NCBI GenBank assembly: GCA_903874895.1
Contig: CAIQUG010000026.1
Location: 1-37,989 of the forward strand
DNA length: 37,989 nucleotides
Direction: 5' to 3'
From: an uncultured Caulobacterales bacterium
GTDB taxonomy: Bacteria > Pseudomonadota > Alphaproteobacteria > Caulobacterales > Caulobacteraceae
The notes below the pieces were generated by a model. It was given only the letters and a program-made list of their open reading frames with translations. It ran no database searches and was not told the DNA's origin. Every line of letters starts with the position of its first letter. Positions within the stretch are counted from its first letter, which is position 1. A program made the translations under genes and the position numbers. This document shows, one piece after another, positions 26,940 through 35,879 of the stretch.

Positions 26940-29221
26940 CAGCCGCGCACCCGGTCCACCGTCTCCACCGACGGGCAGGCGCGCAGGGCGGCGGTGATAT
27001 GGGTGATGTGCCGGGCGTCGATCACGTCGATGTCGAAATCCACATCGAAGAAGTCGGACTGCCGGTGATGCATCCGCATGTTGACGATATTGCCCTGGGC
27101 CTCGCCGATCAGGGTGCAGACCTGACCCAGCACGCCCGGGGCATCCCGCACCGTGGCGGTCAGCCGGGTGCGGCTGATGGTATGGGTCTCGGCCTCCGAG
27201 GTCCAGTGAAGGTCCCGCCACAGGGCGTCCTCATCCTCGAACTCCGCCAGACGGGTACAGTCGATGGTGTGGACCGCGATGCTGTCGTCCGGCTGCAGGA
27301 TGCCGACAATCCGGTCGCCGGGCACCGGCGAGCAGCAACTCGCGAAGTGCAGGCTGGTGCTGCCACCAATGCCCCCGCCGCGGACATAGAGCCGTGCGGC
27401 CTTGCCGTCCTCGATCCGCACCCGGGCCGCCGCGGCGGCGCGTTCGCTGTCCTTCAATCCCGGAAACACCGTCTCCAGCACCAGATTGCCTGCCACGCGG
27501 CCACGACCGACCGCCTCGTAGAGATCCTCCTCCGTCGCCGTGGCGAAACGGTCGAGGGCCGGCCGCAGGGAGACGTCCGCCCGGCTCTTCCCCGCCCGGA
27601 GGAAGGTCTGTTCGATGGCTGACCGTCCGATCCGGAGGAACTCTTCCTTCTCCACCTGGCGGATATGCCGCCGGATGGCGGAGCGGGCCCGGCCGGTGAC
27701 GGTCAGGGACCGCCAGTCCGGCGGCATTGCCGGCTTCGGACCTGTGACCACTTCCAGCACATCACCGTTGGAAAGCGGCGTGCGCAGGGGCTTCAGCTCG
27801 CCATTGATCTTCACGCCGATGGCACGGTCGCCCACGTCCGTATGGACGGCATAGGCGAAGTCGAGGGGCATGGCCCCCCGGGGCAGGCTGATCAGCTTGC
27901 CCTTCGGCGTGAACACGAACACCTGGTCGAGGAACATTTCCAGCTTGGCATGCTCGACGAGATCTTCTGCATCGCCTCCGTGCTCCAGCACCTGGACCAG
28001 GTGGCGCAAGTTGATCAGGGGATCACGCCCCCCCTGCTGCTGCGCTGCTTCGGCATCGAAGCCGTAGGAGGTATCCTTGTAGCGCCAATGGGCGGCAATG
28101 CCCTCCTCGGCGATCCGGTCCATGCCGTCGGTGCGGATCTGCATCTCGATGCGCATGCCCCGGGGGCCGACGATGGTGGTGTGGAGGGAGCGGTAGTTGT
28201 TCCGCTTCGGCGTCGAGATGTAGTCCTTGAACCGGTCCGGCACACAGGGCCAGGCCCGATGGATCACGCCCAGGGACCGGTAGCAGTCCTCCTCGGACTC
28301 CACGATGACCCGGAAGGCATAGATGTCCGACAGCTGGGAAAAGGCCACGGTCTTGCGCTGCAGCTTGCGCCAGATGGAATAGGCCTGCTTTTCCCGGCCA
28401 TAGACCCGGGCCTCGACCCTGGCGTCCATGAGGCGCTGGGTGATTTCGGCCGATACTGCAGAGACCGCCCGTCCCTGGTTGGCACGCATCTGGTCCAGTC
28501 GTCGGAGGATCGCGTCCCGGGCCGTCGGATTGAGCTCGGCAAAGGCCAGCTCCTCCAGTTCGCTGCAGATGCGATGGCATCCGATGGACCGGGCGAGCGG
28601 CGCATAGATCTCCAGCGTCTCCCGGGCGATCCGCTCCCGCTTGGCCGGCTTCTGGATGAAGTGGAGGGTACGCATGTTGTGCAGACGGTCCGCCAGCTTC
28701 ACCAGCAGCACGCGCACGTCCTTGGAGATCGCCAGGATGAACTTGCGAAGGTTTTCCGCCTGGCGGGTCTGCTCGGAGTTCAGCTCCAGCCGGGACAGCT
28801 TGGTGACGCCCTCCACCAGTTCCGCGACCTCCTCGCCGAACAGTCCGGCGATGTCGTCCCGCGTGGCGGCGGTGTCCTCGATCACGTCATGCAGCAGGGC
28901 CGTGACGATGGCCGCGGTGTCGAGACGGTATTCGGTGAGGATTCCCGCCACCTCGATCGGGTGCGCGAAATAGGGGTCACCGGAGGCGCGAAGCTGGGCA
29001 CCGTGCATGCGCATGGCATAGACGTAGGCCCGATTCAGAAGGGCTTCGTCTGCCGTGGGGTCATAACTCTTGACCCGGTCGATCAGTTCGAACTGGCGAA
29101 GATAACGCGGCCCGGGTCGGGGCTTGGCCGCATCTGGCCGAACCGCACTCTCAGGGGAAGGGACCGGCGCCGGGTCCGACGCCGTTGGGGGGGAAAGCGG
29201 CTCGACGCCCGGGGGCGTCAG
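26939..29221 (-). CDS. rsh: Bifunctional (p)ppGpp synthetase/hydrolase, probable CTG start
   Basis: Rsh makes and degrades (p)ppGpp in the stringent response. Domains in order: HD hydrolase ([12 protein letters not shown]; His111-Asp112 in LLHDVIEDT), synthetase ([28 protein letters not shown]), TGS ([20 protein letters not shown]), zinc-finger/helical region and C-terminal ACT ([20 protein letters not shown]). The first ATG in frame, at 29014, would begin at MRMHGAQ and drop the conserved [17 protein letters not shown]...NRAYVYA segment. No ATG, GTG or TTG lies further up in frame. A CTG at 29221-29219 overlaps the rpoZ TGA and follows a perfect AGGAGG by seven bases; I take it as the start, giving 760 residues. 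Confidence 0.9.
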   Translation of the reverse strand: MTPPGVEPLSPPTASDPAPVPSPESAVRPDAAKPRPGPRYLRQFELIDRVKSYDPTADEALLNRAYVYAMRMHGAQLRASGDPYFAHPIEVAGILTEYRLDTAAIVTALLHDVIEDTAATRDDIAGLFGEEVAELVEGVTKLSRLELNSEQTRQAENLRKFILAISKDVRVLLVKLADRLHNMRTLHFIQKPAKRERIARETLEIYAPLARSIGCHRICSELEELAFAELNPTARDAILRRLDQMRANQGRAVSAVSAEITQRLMDARVEARVYGREKQAYSIWRKLQRKTVAFSQLSDIYAFRVIVESEEDCYRSLGVIHRAWPCVPDRFKDYISTPKRNNYRSLHTTIVGPRGMRIEMQIRTDGMDRIAEEGIAAHWRYKDTSYGFDAEAAQQQGGRDPLINLRHLVQVLEHGGDAEDLVEHAKLEMFLDQVFVFTPKGKLISLPRGAMPLDFAYAVHTDVGDRAIGVKINGELKPLRTPLSNGDVLEVVTGPKPAMPPDWRSLTVTGRARSAIRRHIRQVEKEEFLRIGRSAIEQTFLRAGKSRADVSLRPALDRFATATEEDLYEAVGRGRVAGNLVLETVFPGLKDSERAAAAARVRIEDGKAARLYVRGGGIGGSTSLHFASCCSPVPGDRIVGILQPDDSIAVHTIDCTRLAEFEDEDALWRDLHWTSEAETHTISRTRLTATVRDAPGVLGQVCTLIGEAQGNIVNMRMHHRQSDFFDVDFDIDVIDARHITHITAALRACPSVETVDRVRG

Positions 29222-29577
29222 TAGCGATCCTCCTGGCCGCCGTCCCGGTCGCTCTGCAGCGCGCGGACGAGTTCCTGCTCGCTCATGTGCATGTGCTGCG
29301 GATCCGCCAGCAGGGCCAGGGCTTCCGCCTCTTCCTCCGCCTCGGTCCGTTCGTCCACCCGCTGCAGGGTGCCGATCATGGACTCGCTGAGGCCCTCGGC
29401 CTCCACGACGCCATCGGCGATTTCACGCAGCGCCACGACGGGGTTCTTGTCGTTGTCCCGGTCCACCAGCAGTTCCGCGCCCGTGGCGATTCCCCGCGCA
29501 CGATGCGCCGCCAGCAGCACCAGGCTGAAGCGGTTGGGAACTCGTTCGACGCAGTCTTCGACGGTGACGCGGGCCAT
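29218..29577 (-). CDS. rpoZ: RNA polymerase omega subunit
   Basis: Omega helps assemble RNA polymerase and, in proteobacteria, contributes to a ppGpp site. The 119-residue product starts [20 protein letters not shown], the diagnostic family N-terminus, followed by [10 protein letters not shown] and [13 protein letters not shown]. The acidic C-terminal tail ([15 protein letters not shown]) is longer than in E. coli but usual in alphaproteobacteria. GAGG lies five bases before the ATG at 29577. Rsh follows with overlapping stop and start, a classical rpoZ-rsh pairing. Confidence 0.96.
   Translation of the reverse strand: MARVTVEDCVERVPNRFSLVLLAAHRARGIATGAELLVDRDNDKNPVVALREIADGVVEAEGLSESMIGTLQRVDERTEAEEEAEALALLADPQHMHMSEQELVRALQSDRDGGQEDRY
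29229..29234 (-). promoter_or_regulatory. Shine-Dalgarno AGGAGG for rsh within the end of rpoZ
   Basis: AGGAGG, seven bases before a CTG that overlaps the rpoZ stop (CTGA). No canonical start codon follows at a workable distance in any frame, so this site decides the CTG start of rsh. Confidence 0.7.
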
Positions 29578-29608
29578 TCGATCCTCAAGGATAGTCTCTG
29601 AACCGTTG

Positions 29609-29637
29609 TAGATAGGCCGAACGGGCCCCTTTTGCAA
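29609..29637 (-). promoter_or_regulatory. Candidate rpoZ-rsh promoter
   Basis: TTGCAA (29637-29632), 17-bp spacer, TATCTA (29614-29609) on the minus strand, about 25 bases before the expected transcription start and 30 before the ATG. A reasonable housekeeping promoter by spacing; -10 match is moderate. Confidence 0.4.
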
Positions 29638-29659
29638 TCGCGAAGGGAACGGATGAGGC

Positions 29660-29681
29660 CCGGACCTGACCTCAGGTCCGG
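29660..29681. promoter_or_regulatory. 22-bp perfect dyad between rpoZ and the acyl-CoA dehydrogenase
   Basis: CCGGACCTGA is followed directly by CC and then by its exact complement, making 10-bp arms around a 2-base centre. It lies upstream of both divergent genes and has no T-run, so an operator is more likely than a terminator. The cognate regulator is unknown. Confidence 0.5.
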
Positions 29682-29763
29682 ATTGCCTTTCCCGTCGGGC
29701 GGTTTAATCGAAGGGATCATCGCAGACAGGCGACCGAGCGTACGCGACCGAGACGAGACCCAC

Positions 29764-30936
29764 ATGCCCCACGCTGACCCGATGGACACCTCCGAGCTCG
29801 AACCCATCCTGGAAACGGTCCGCAAGCTCTGTGCGGACTTCCCGGGCCCCTACTGGCGGGAACGGGACCGGGAACGGTCCTATCCCACAGCCTTTGTCGA
29901 GGCCATGACCCGGTCGGGGCTGCTGGGGGCCCTGATCCCGGAAGTCTACGGCGGATCAGGCCTGCCGCTGACCGCGGCGGCGGCGATCCTGGAGGAGGTG
30001 CACGCCTGCGGGGCCAATGCGGCTGCCCTGCATGCCCAGATGTACACCATGGGCACGGTGCTGCGGCACGGCAGCGAAACGCAGAAGGCCACCTACCTTC
30101 CGCAGATCGCCAGCGGGGCGCTCCGCCTGCAGGCCTTCGGGGTCACCGAGCCGACGGCGGGAACGGATACCACCAGCATCAGCACCCGGGCAGACCGCCA
30201 GGGCGACCACTACGTCATCAACGGGCAGAAGGTCTGGACCAGCCGGGCCGAGCATTCGGACCTGATGATCCTGCTCGCCCGGACGACGCCCAAGGACCAG
30301 GTCGCACGCAAGACGGACGGCCTGTCGGTGTTCCTGGTGGACATGCGGGATGCCGTGGGGAACGGGCTGACGATCAAGCCGATCCGGACCCTATTCAACC
30401 ACGCCACCACGGAAATCTTCTTCGATAACCTGAAGATCCCTGCCAGCGCCCTGATCGGCGAGGAGGGCAAGGGCTTCCGGTATATCCTCGACGGGATGAA
30501 TGCGGAGCGGATCCTCATCGCGTCCGAATGCATCGGGGATGGCCGCTGGTTCGTGCAGACCGCCACGGCCTATGCCAAGGACCGGCAGGTCTTCAACCGC
30601 CCCATCGGCCAGAACCAGGGCGTGCAGTTCCCCATCGCGAGGGCCTATGCAGAGGTGCGGGCCGCCAAGCTCATGACCCGGGAGGCCGCACGGCTCTACG
30701 ACACCGGGGCCCCGTGTGGGGAGGAGGCGAACATCGCCAAGATGCTGGCCTCCGAGGCCAGCTGGCGCGCCGCGGACATGTGCGTCCAGACCCATGGCGG
30801 CTTTGGTTTTGCCGAGGAGTATGATGTGGAGCGGAAATTCCGCGAGACACGGCTCTATCAGGTGGCCCCGATCTCCACGAACCTGATCCTGTCATACGTG
30901 GCCGAGCACGTTCTCGGCCTTCCGCGATCCTACTGA
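29764..30936 (+). CDS. Acyl-CoA dehydrogenase
   Basis: A 390-residue FAD-dependent acyl-CoA dehydrogenase, which makes the alpha,beta-double bond of acyl-CoA in fatty-acid or branched-acid breakdown. It shows the FAD/substrate block FGVTEPTAGTDTTS and INGQKVWTSRAEHSDLMILL, the middle beta domain, and the C-terminal VQTHGGFGFAEEYDVERKFR, where a Glu of the EEYDVE group is the likely catalytic base. Substrate chain length cannot be read from the sequence. I use the ATG at 29764; an ATG at 29782 would also work. It stands alone on the plus strand, with an AMP ligase about 3 kb downstream on the other strand. Confidence 0.92.
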   Translation: MPHADPMDTSELEPILETVRKLCADFPGPYWRERDRERSYPTAFVEAMTRSGLLGALIPEVYGGSGLPLTAAAAILEEVHACGANAAALHAQMYTMGTVLRHGSETQKATYLPQIASGALRLQAFGVTEPTAGTDTTSISTRADRQGDHYVINGQKVWTSRAEHSDLMILLARTTPKDQVARKTDGLSVFLVDMRDAVGNGLTIKPIRTLFNHATTEIFFDNLKIPASALIGEEGKGFRYILDGMNAERILIASECIGDGRWFVQTATAYAKDRQVFNRPIGQNQGVQFPIARAYAEVRAAKLMTREAARLYDTGAPCGEEANIAKMLASEASWRAADMCVQTHGGFGFAEEYDVERKFRETRLYQVAPISTNLILSYVAEHVLGLPRSY

Positions 30937-30964
30937 CACGCCCCGGCGTCACAGGACTTCGGGG

Positions 30965-31582
30965 TCAGGCCCGCGCCTCGCCCCACTCGGTCCAGCCCAT
31001 GGGCCGCGGGGTCCCCGGCAGGTAGAAAGCCTCCCGCCAGTCGACGGCAAACCCGGCCTCCCGGATCGCGGCCTCCGGACGGCGGGTGAGGTGACAGCCG
31101 CCGCCGATGGGCTTCCAGAACGGTTCGATCCGCCTTTGCCAGCGAAGTACATCCTCGTCCGGGGCCCGGCCATGCTCGCAGAACAGGAAGCGTCCACCGG
31201 GCTTCAGAACCCGCCGGGCCTCGGCGAGGGTGCGGGCCACATCCTGCACGGTACACAGGGTGTAGGTGCAGACCACGCAGTCGAACCGGCCCGTGTCGTA
31301 GGGCAACTGCTCCCCCACCCCGTCGATGAGGCTCACGGGAAGGGCGGTCTCGGCCGCGACCTTCTCCGCCCGGGCCCGCATGGCGGCATTGGGCTCGACG
31401 GCAAAGACGCCGGTCACGCGTTCCCGGTCATAGAAGGGCAGGTTGGCCCCTGCCCCCATCCCCAGTTCCAGGACATCGCCCGCGGCGAGGGGCACGACCT
31501 TCTCCCGCTGCCGGGAGATGGGGCCCGCCGAACAGGCGCATGCGATCAATGCAGGTCCGATCACCCGGTCGTAGAAGCCCAT
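30965..31582 (-). CDS. SAM-dependent methyltransferase, class I, small
   Basis: A 205-residue class I methyltransferase. Motif I is VLELGMGAGANL (37-48), the acidic ribose-binding residue is in VFAVEPNAAM, and LPYDTGRFDCVVCTYTLCTV and EARRVLKPGGRFLFCEHG are motifs II and III. MGFYDRVIGPALIA at the N-terminus resembles the UbiE/METTL7-like group whose members methylate lipids or small molecules, but the substrate is not evident. It lies 23 bp downstream of a second methyltransferase gene on the same strand. Confidence 0.85.
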   Translation of the reverse strand: MGFYDRVIGPALIACACSAGPISRQREKVVPLAAGDVLELGMGAGANLPFYDRERVTGVFAVEPNAAMRARAEKVAAETALPVSLIDGVGEQLPYDTGRFDCVVCTYTLCTVQDVARTLAEARRVLKPGGRFLFCEHGRAPDEDVLRWQRRIEPFWKPIGGGCHLTRRPEAAIREAGFAVDWREAFYLPGTPRPMGWTEWGEARA

Positions 31583-31605
31583 TCCGCCCCCCCTTGCCCG
31601 CCCCT

Positions 31606-32661
31606 TCAGGCCGGCTTCCGGAAAAGCCGCGCCTTGGTGAGGAAGGCCATGTCTTCATTGTCCTGGACAAGGCCCGCCTCCGCGAACAGGGCGGTCAGGT
31701 CCTCGGTCTGGAAGCTGTCATAGAACGGCTCGTGGAAGAAGACCGGAAAGGCCTGCAGCAGCCGTTCCAGATCCGGGCGGTCGCTACCCTGCACGGCGTC
31801 GGCGAGGGCCAGCACCCCACCCGGGCGCAGCACCCGCGCGAATTCCGCCGCCACGATCCGGCGGACCCGGGGCGGAAGTTCGTGAAAAAGATAGATGCAG
31901 GTGATCGCGTCAACGCTCTGATCCCCCAGCGGGATCTGCTCTACATTCGCCTGGATGCCGGCACCCTGCCCTCGCGAACGGGCCTGCGCCAGATACGCGT
32001 CCGACAGATCGATCCCTACGACCAAGGCCCGGGGGAAGGTGACCCGCAGGTCCTCCAGAAAGGCCCCGGCACCGCAGGCGGCATCCACGATCACCAGGCC
32101 CCTCTGGTCCCGGGAGCGCAGGGCCTTTGCCAGAAGGGACAGGGCGCGACGGCGCATGGCCCCTGCCGTCCCGGAGAACAGGGCCTCCACCTGCGCCTCA
32201 TAGCGACGGGCGCTCTCCCGGGTGAACCAGCCCCCGGACTGGTAGTGGAAATTCTGCCGGTAATAAGCGGGAAAAGCGGCGGAATCGACGGCATCCCTCA
32301 CCTCGACCCCGTCCCGGGCCCGCCGCCGGCGGTCGACAGCCAGGGCGTCCACCAGAAAATCGATGGCCCGCGCGATCGCCCGGGCCGGTGGTGCCATGCG
32401 CTCCGTGGCCGGATAGACGCCGCTGCGGATATCGGCGGCGTCCTTGACGAAGGCCTCCAGCCAGGCCCTCGTCAGCGCCTGTCGCGACGGGGCGGAGGCG
32501 GAGATCCGTTCTGGACGATGCCCGTCACCCGATGATGGGCGGACCACGCTCCGCGCCGCCAGACCGTTCAGCGTCCACCAGACCGCCTTCGCCGCCGACA
32601 ATCCCGACGCAGCAACGGCGTCCGTGGCAAAGGCGCGGCGCGGGCGGATCGTGTCGACCAT
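31606..32661 (-). CDS. SAM-dependent methyltransferase with N-terminal extension
   Basis: A 351-residue protein. The first 185 residues form a region I do not recognise, helical in look, with FPAYYRQNFHYQSGGWFTRE at about 130-149. The C-terminal half is a class I methyltransferase: motif I VIVDAACGAGAF (190-201), acidic VVGIDLSDAYL, then CIYLFHELPPRVRR and FARVLRPGGVLALADAVQGS. Substrate unknown; UbiE-like small-molecule activity is possible. Start ATG at 32661, seven bases after the stop of the RNA methyltransferase gene; the upstream extension of the frame overlaps that gene and is not used. Confidence 0.83.
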   Translation of the reverse strand: MVDTIRPRRAFATDAVAASGLSAAKAVWWTLNGLAARSVVRPSSGDGHRPERISASAPSRQALTRAWLEAFVKDAADIRSGVYPATERMAPPARAIARAIDFLVDALAVDRRRRARDGVEVRDAVDSAAFPAYYRQNFHYQSGGWFTRESARRYEAQVEALFSGTAGAMRRRALSLLAKALRSRDQRGLVIVDAACGAGAFLEDLRVTFPRALVVGIDLSDAYLAQARSRGQGAGIQANVEQIPLGDQSVDAITCIYLFHELPPRVRRIVAAEFARVLRPGGVLALADAVQGSDRPDLERLLQAFPVFFHEPFYDSFQTEDLTALFAEAGLVQDNEDMAFLTKARLFRKPA

Positions 32662-32668
32662 GGCAGGG

Positions 32669-33958
32669 CTACCTCTCGAAGACTCCGACGACCTCAATAT
32701 GGGGGGACCAAAGGAACTGGTCCACCGGGCGGAGGGATTTCAGACGGAACCCCCCGGCAACCAGCTGCGCCGCATCCCGGACAAAGGTGGCCGGATTGCA
32801 GGACACGCCCACGACCACGGACGCGCCGGAGCGGGCGATGGCCGCCGACTGCTCCACGGCACCGGCCCGGGGCGGGTCGAACACGATGGCGTCGATCCCC
32901 TTCAGTTCCTTGTCGGAATAGGGTCGGCGGAACAGGTCCCGGCAGACCGGTGTAACGGTCTTCAGTCCCGGCGCGCCCGCCAGCGCCGTCCGCAGGGCAG
33001 CAACGGCGGCCTCGCTGGCATCCGCCGCCAGCACCGGCGCGACGGCGGCGAGGGGGAAGGTGAAGGCCCCCGCTCCGCAGAACAGGTCCGCGATCCTGCG
33101 GGCGCCGTCAACGGCCGCGCAGGCATCGGCCACCATCACCGCCTCCGCTTCGGCGCAGGCCTGCAGGAACCCGCCCGGCGGCAGACTGACGCGACCCGCT
33201 CCGAAGGCGGCGACCGGCTGGCGGGCCTGATAGAGCATCTCCCCCGCCAGGGTCACCCGGGCGAAGTCCGCTGCCGCGGCGATGTCGGCGGCCCGGCGGC
33301 GGGCATCGGCCGACAGGCCGCCATCCCTGGCCTCGACCCCGGTCACGTCCACGTCCAGCCCGGTCCCGGTCAGGGTCACGTGCAGGGTCGGCGCGGACTT
33401 CGGTCGCTCCAGGAAGACCGCTCCCAGCCGACGCAGGGCTGGCAGGGCGGCATTGAGCCCAGCATGCGCGACGGTGCAGGCGTCCACCCCGATCACATCC
33501 CAGCTTCGCCGTCCCTTGAAGCCCAGCAGCGCCTCGTCCCGGCGGGGCCCGCGGCGGGCATGCAGCGCCAGCCGCCGACGCTGCCCCGGGGCGGCGGAGA
33601 AGGCGGGCAGGAACTCCGTCTCGAGCCGCTCCCGTTCCAGGGTCTGGCGCAGGCGCTCGATCTTCCACGCAAGGCCCTCCGCCCGGGACCAGTGCTGGAT
33701 CGCACAGCCGCCGCAGACGCCGAAGTGGGCGCAGGGCGGTATCACGCGATCCGGCGAGGCCGTGACGATGGCGTCCAGGGTTCCACGATCTCCGCTGCAG
33801 CGCGCCTTTACGGCTTCGCCGGGCAGGGTCAGGGGCACATAGATCCGACTGCCGTCCGGAAGGAGGGCGACGCCCTCCCCCTCCCCGCCCATGAACGCAA
33901 TGGCGAGGTCCCGGGCAGGCCCGGTGGGTGGAGCAGTGACAGGTCGGGTTCGGCGCAT
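32669..33958 (-). CDS. TrmA/RlmD-type RNA 5-methyluridine methyltransferase
   Basis: A class I RNA methyltransferase that methylates C5 of uridine in 23S rRNA or tRNA. It has a TRAM-like N-terminus (GGEGEGVALLPDGSRIYVPL), four cysteines for a 4Fe-4S cluster (Cys76, Cys82 and Cys85 in PPCAHFGVCGGC, plus Cys161), the SAM motif DLFCGAGAFTFP (291-302), the VFDPPRAGA motif, and the catalytic Cys387 in GVSCNPATF. The iron-sulphur cysteines favour RlmD/RlmC over TrmA; which uridine is the target is not clear. Start chosen at the ATG (33958), with a GTG at 33973 possible. Confidence 0.9.
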   Translation of the reverse strand: MRRTRPVTAPPTGPARDLAIAFMGGEGEGVALLPDGSRIYVPLTLPGEAVKARCSGDRGTLDAIVTASPDRVIPPCAHFGVCGGCAIQHWSRAEGLAWKIERLRQTLERERLETEFLPAFSAAPGQRRRLALHARRGPRRDEALLGFKGRRSWDVIGVDACTVAHAGLNAALPALRRLGAVFLERPKSAPTLHVTLTGTGLDVDVTGVEARDGGLSADARRRAADIAAAADFARVTLAGEMLYQARQPVAAFGAGRVSLPPGGFLQACAEAEAVMVADACAAVDGARRIADLFCGAGAFTFPLAAVAPVLAADASEAAVAALRTALAGAPGLKTVTPVCRDLFRRPYSDKELKGIDAIVFDPPRAGAVEQSAAIARSGASVVVGVSCNPATFVRDAAQLVAGGFRLKSLRPVDQFLWSPHIEVVGVFER

Positions 33959-34021
33959 GCCGAGGCGTGTCACGTCACGGCCTGCAGATCAATGGCCAGC
34001 CCGGCCCGACGCCTGCAGATC

Positions 34022-35770
34022 TCAGGCGAAGAGCTTCTTCAGCTCGTTCTTCAGGATCTTGCCATTGGCGTTGCGCGGCAGGGTCTCGGTCATGAAGACG
34101 ATGCGGACCGGCACCTTGAAGGCCGCCAGACGATCGGCGACGAAGCCACGCAGTTCCGCTTCGGAGGCCTCGGCCCCCGGCTTCAGCGTGACGACGGCGC
34201 CGGGCTCCTCTCCCAGGGTCTTGTGCGGAATGCCGACCACGCCCGCGTCCATGATCGCCGGATGCTCGTAGAGGGCGTTCTCCACCTCGATGCAGTAGAT
34301 GTTCTCGCCGCCGCGGATCAGCATGTCCTTGGCCCGGTCGATGATGAAGCAGAAGCCTTCCTCGTCGATCCGCGCCAGGTCACCGGTACGCACCCAGCCG
34401 TCGATGAAGGTCTGGGACGTGGCCTCCGGCTTGTTCCAGTAGCCGATGACCACGTTCGGACCGCGGCCGTAGAGTTCGCCCACCTGGTTCGGGCCGAGCT
34501 CATCACCGTCAGCGCCGATGATCTTCATGTCGCACACCGGCACCGCCGGACCGCAGCTGTCCGGGCGGTTCAGATAGTCTTCCGCCGCGTGATGGGTGAA
34601 GGTGGCCGACGTTTCGGTCATGCCCCAGCCGTTGCCAGGGAACGAATTGGGGAAGGTCTCGCGGATCTTGCGCACCAGTTCCGGCGCCGAGGGCGCACCG
34701 CCGTAGGACACGCTCTCCAGGCTGGACAGGTCGTAGTTCTCCCGCTCGGGGTGCTCGATGAGCTGCCAGGCGATGGTGGGCACCCCGCCGGCGAGGTTGA
34801 CCCTCTCCCGCTCGATGACCTGGAAGGCCTTCACCGGATCCCACTTGTGCAGCAACACGATCTTGCCGCCGCTCACAAGGGTGGGCGACAGGATGGCGAA
34901 GCAGCCCGTGGCGTGGAAAAACGGCACCGACAGCAGCATGGTCCGCTGGGGCGCATTGGGATCCGGAGCCGGGATCGGATCACCCCGCCGGATCAGCGAC
35001 CGCGCACCGGAAAAGGCGGAAGCGATGACGTTGGAGGTGATGTTCCGGTGCGTGGCGAGGGCACCCTTGGGCTTCCCCGTCGTGCCGGACGTATAGAAGA
35101 TCGTGGCCTCGTCATCCGGCGCGATGGCCACGTCCGGCAGCGGCAGGTCGGACAGGCCGGCCCAGTCGTTGGGTGAGCCGATGACGGACTCCAGGCGCTC
35201 CACGATCGGGTGCGCCTCTTCCTCCACCCTGCGGCTGACATAGACCTTCTTCAGCTCGGGGCAGTTGTGGACGTGCTCGACAATGCGCTCCCAGCGCTCG
35301 GCGTCGATCAGGCAGACCTTCGAGCCCGAATCGGACAGGCCGTATTCGAGCTCCGGCCCCGTCCACCAGGCGTTCAGCGGCGTGACGATGGCCCCGACGG
35401 AGATCGCCGCATAGAAGGCCACCGGCCATTCCGGCAGGTTGCGCATCACCACCGCCACCCGGTCGCCCTTGCGCACGCCATCGGCGATCAGACGGGCGGC
35501 GAGATGCGCCACGGCCCGGTGAAAGGCCTCGAAGGTGACCCGTTCGTTCTCGTAGACGAGAAACGTCCGGTCGGCGAAGGCGCGGCAGGCGGTGACTTCG
35601 CTGCGCAGGTCCGGCGGCGCGTTCTTCCAGACGCGGGTCGCCCGGCCGCGAATGGTCAGGGTCTCCATCTCGAAGGGGGAGCCCGGCTGGGTGAGCAGGG
35701 CATGGGCTTCGGCAATGGACAGCACCGGCCACGGACGGGTGGTCGCGGAGTCGGCTTGGGCGGTGGTCAT
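34022..35770 (-). CDS. Long-chain fatty-acyl-CoA/AMP-dependent ligase
   Basis: A 582-residue ANL-superfamily enzyme that activates a carboxylic acid with ATP and links it to CoA. The P-loop-like YTSGTTGKPKG is at 226-236, followed by VSYGGAPSA, GWGMTETSA, WVRTGDLARIDEEG and FIIDRAKDMLIRGGENIY; the catalytic lysine is Lys571 in NANGKILKNEL. The layout is that of fatty-acyl-CoA ligases (FadD-like), with substrate not readable. The nearby acyl-CoA dehydrogenase could act downstream, which is inference. The start at 35770 (MTTAQADSATTRPW) is the first in frame. Confidence 0.9.
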   Translation of the reverse strand: MTTAQADSATTRPWPVLSIAEAHALLTQPGSPFEMETLTIRGRATRVWKNAPPDLRSEVTACRAFADRTFLVYENERVTFEAFHRAVAHLAARLIADGVRKGDRVAVVMRNLPEWPVAFYAAISVGAIVTPLNAWWTGPELEYGLSDSGSKVCLIDAERWERIVEHVHNCPELKKVYVSRRVEEEAHPIVERLESVIGSPNDWAGLSDLPLPDVAIAPDDEATIFYTSGTTGKPKGALATHRNITSNVIASAFSGARSLIRRGDPIPAPDPNAPQRTMLLSVPFFHATGCFAILSPTLVSGGKIVLLHKWDPVKAFQVIERERVNLAGGVPTIAWQLIEHPERENYDLSSLESVSYGGAPSAPELVRKIRETFPNSFPGNGWGMTETSATFTHHAAEDYLNRPDSCGPAVPVCDMKIIGADGDELGPNQVGELYGRGPNVVIGYWNKPEATSQTFIDGWVRTGDLARIDEEGFCFIIDRAKDMLIRGGENIYCIEVENALYEHPAIMDAGVVGIPHKTLGEEPGAVVTLKPGAEASEAELRGFVADRLAAFKVPVRIVFMTETLPRNANGKILKNELKKLFA

Positions 35771-35879
35771 GACAGGTCCTCCGGTCGGGTCGCCGGCGCG
35801 CTCATTGGAGACGGCGCGCCATGTCGCGTGTCAGGAAGCATGCCGGGCCACGCCTTGTAAACGGCGTTTGCGCGAAGAT

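Noticed and set aside
29185-29195. Seven-C run upstream of rsh as a possible indel hiding a normal start
   Set aside because: Shifting the frame by one base here does not bring any ATG, GTG or TTG into frame with the conserved N-terminus from upstream, so the CTG explanation is preferred.
33980-34021. 11-base direct repeat GCCTGCAGATC before the AMP ligase stop
   Set aside because: Short, only two copies, no hairpin or element; likely local duplication or chance.
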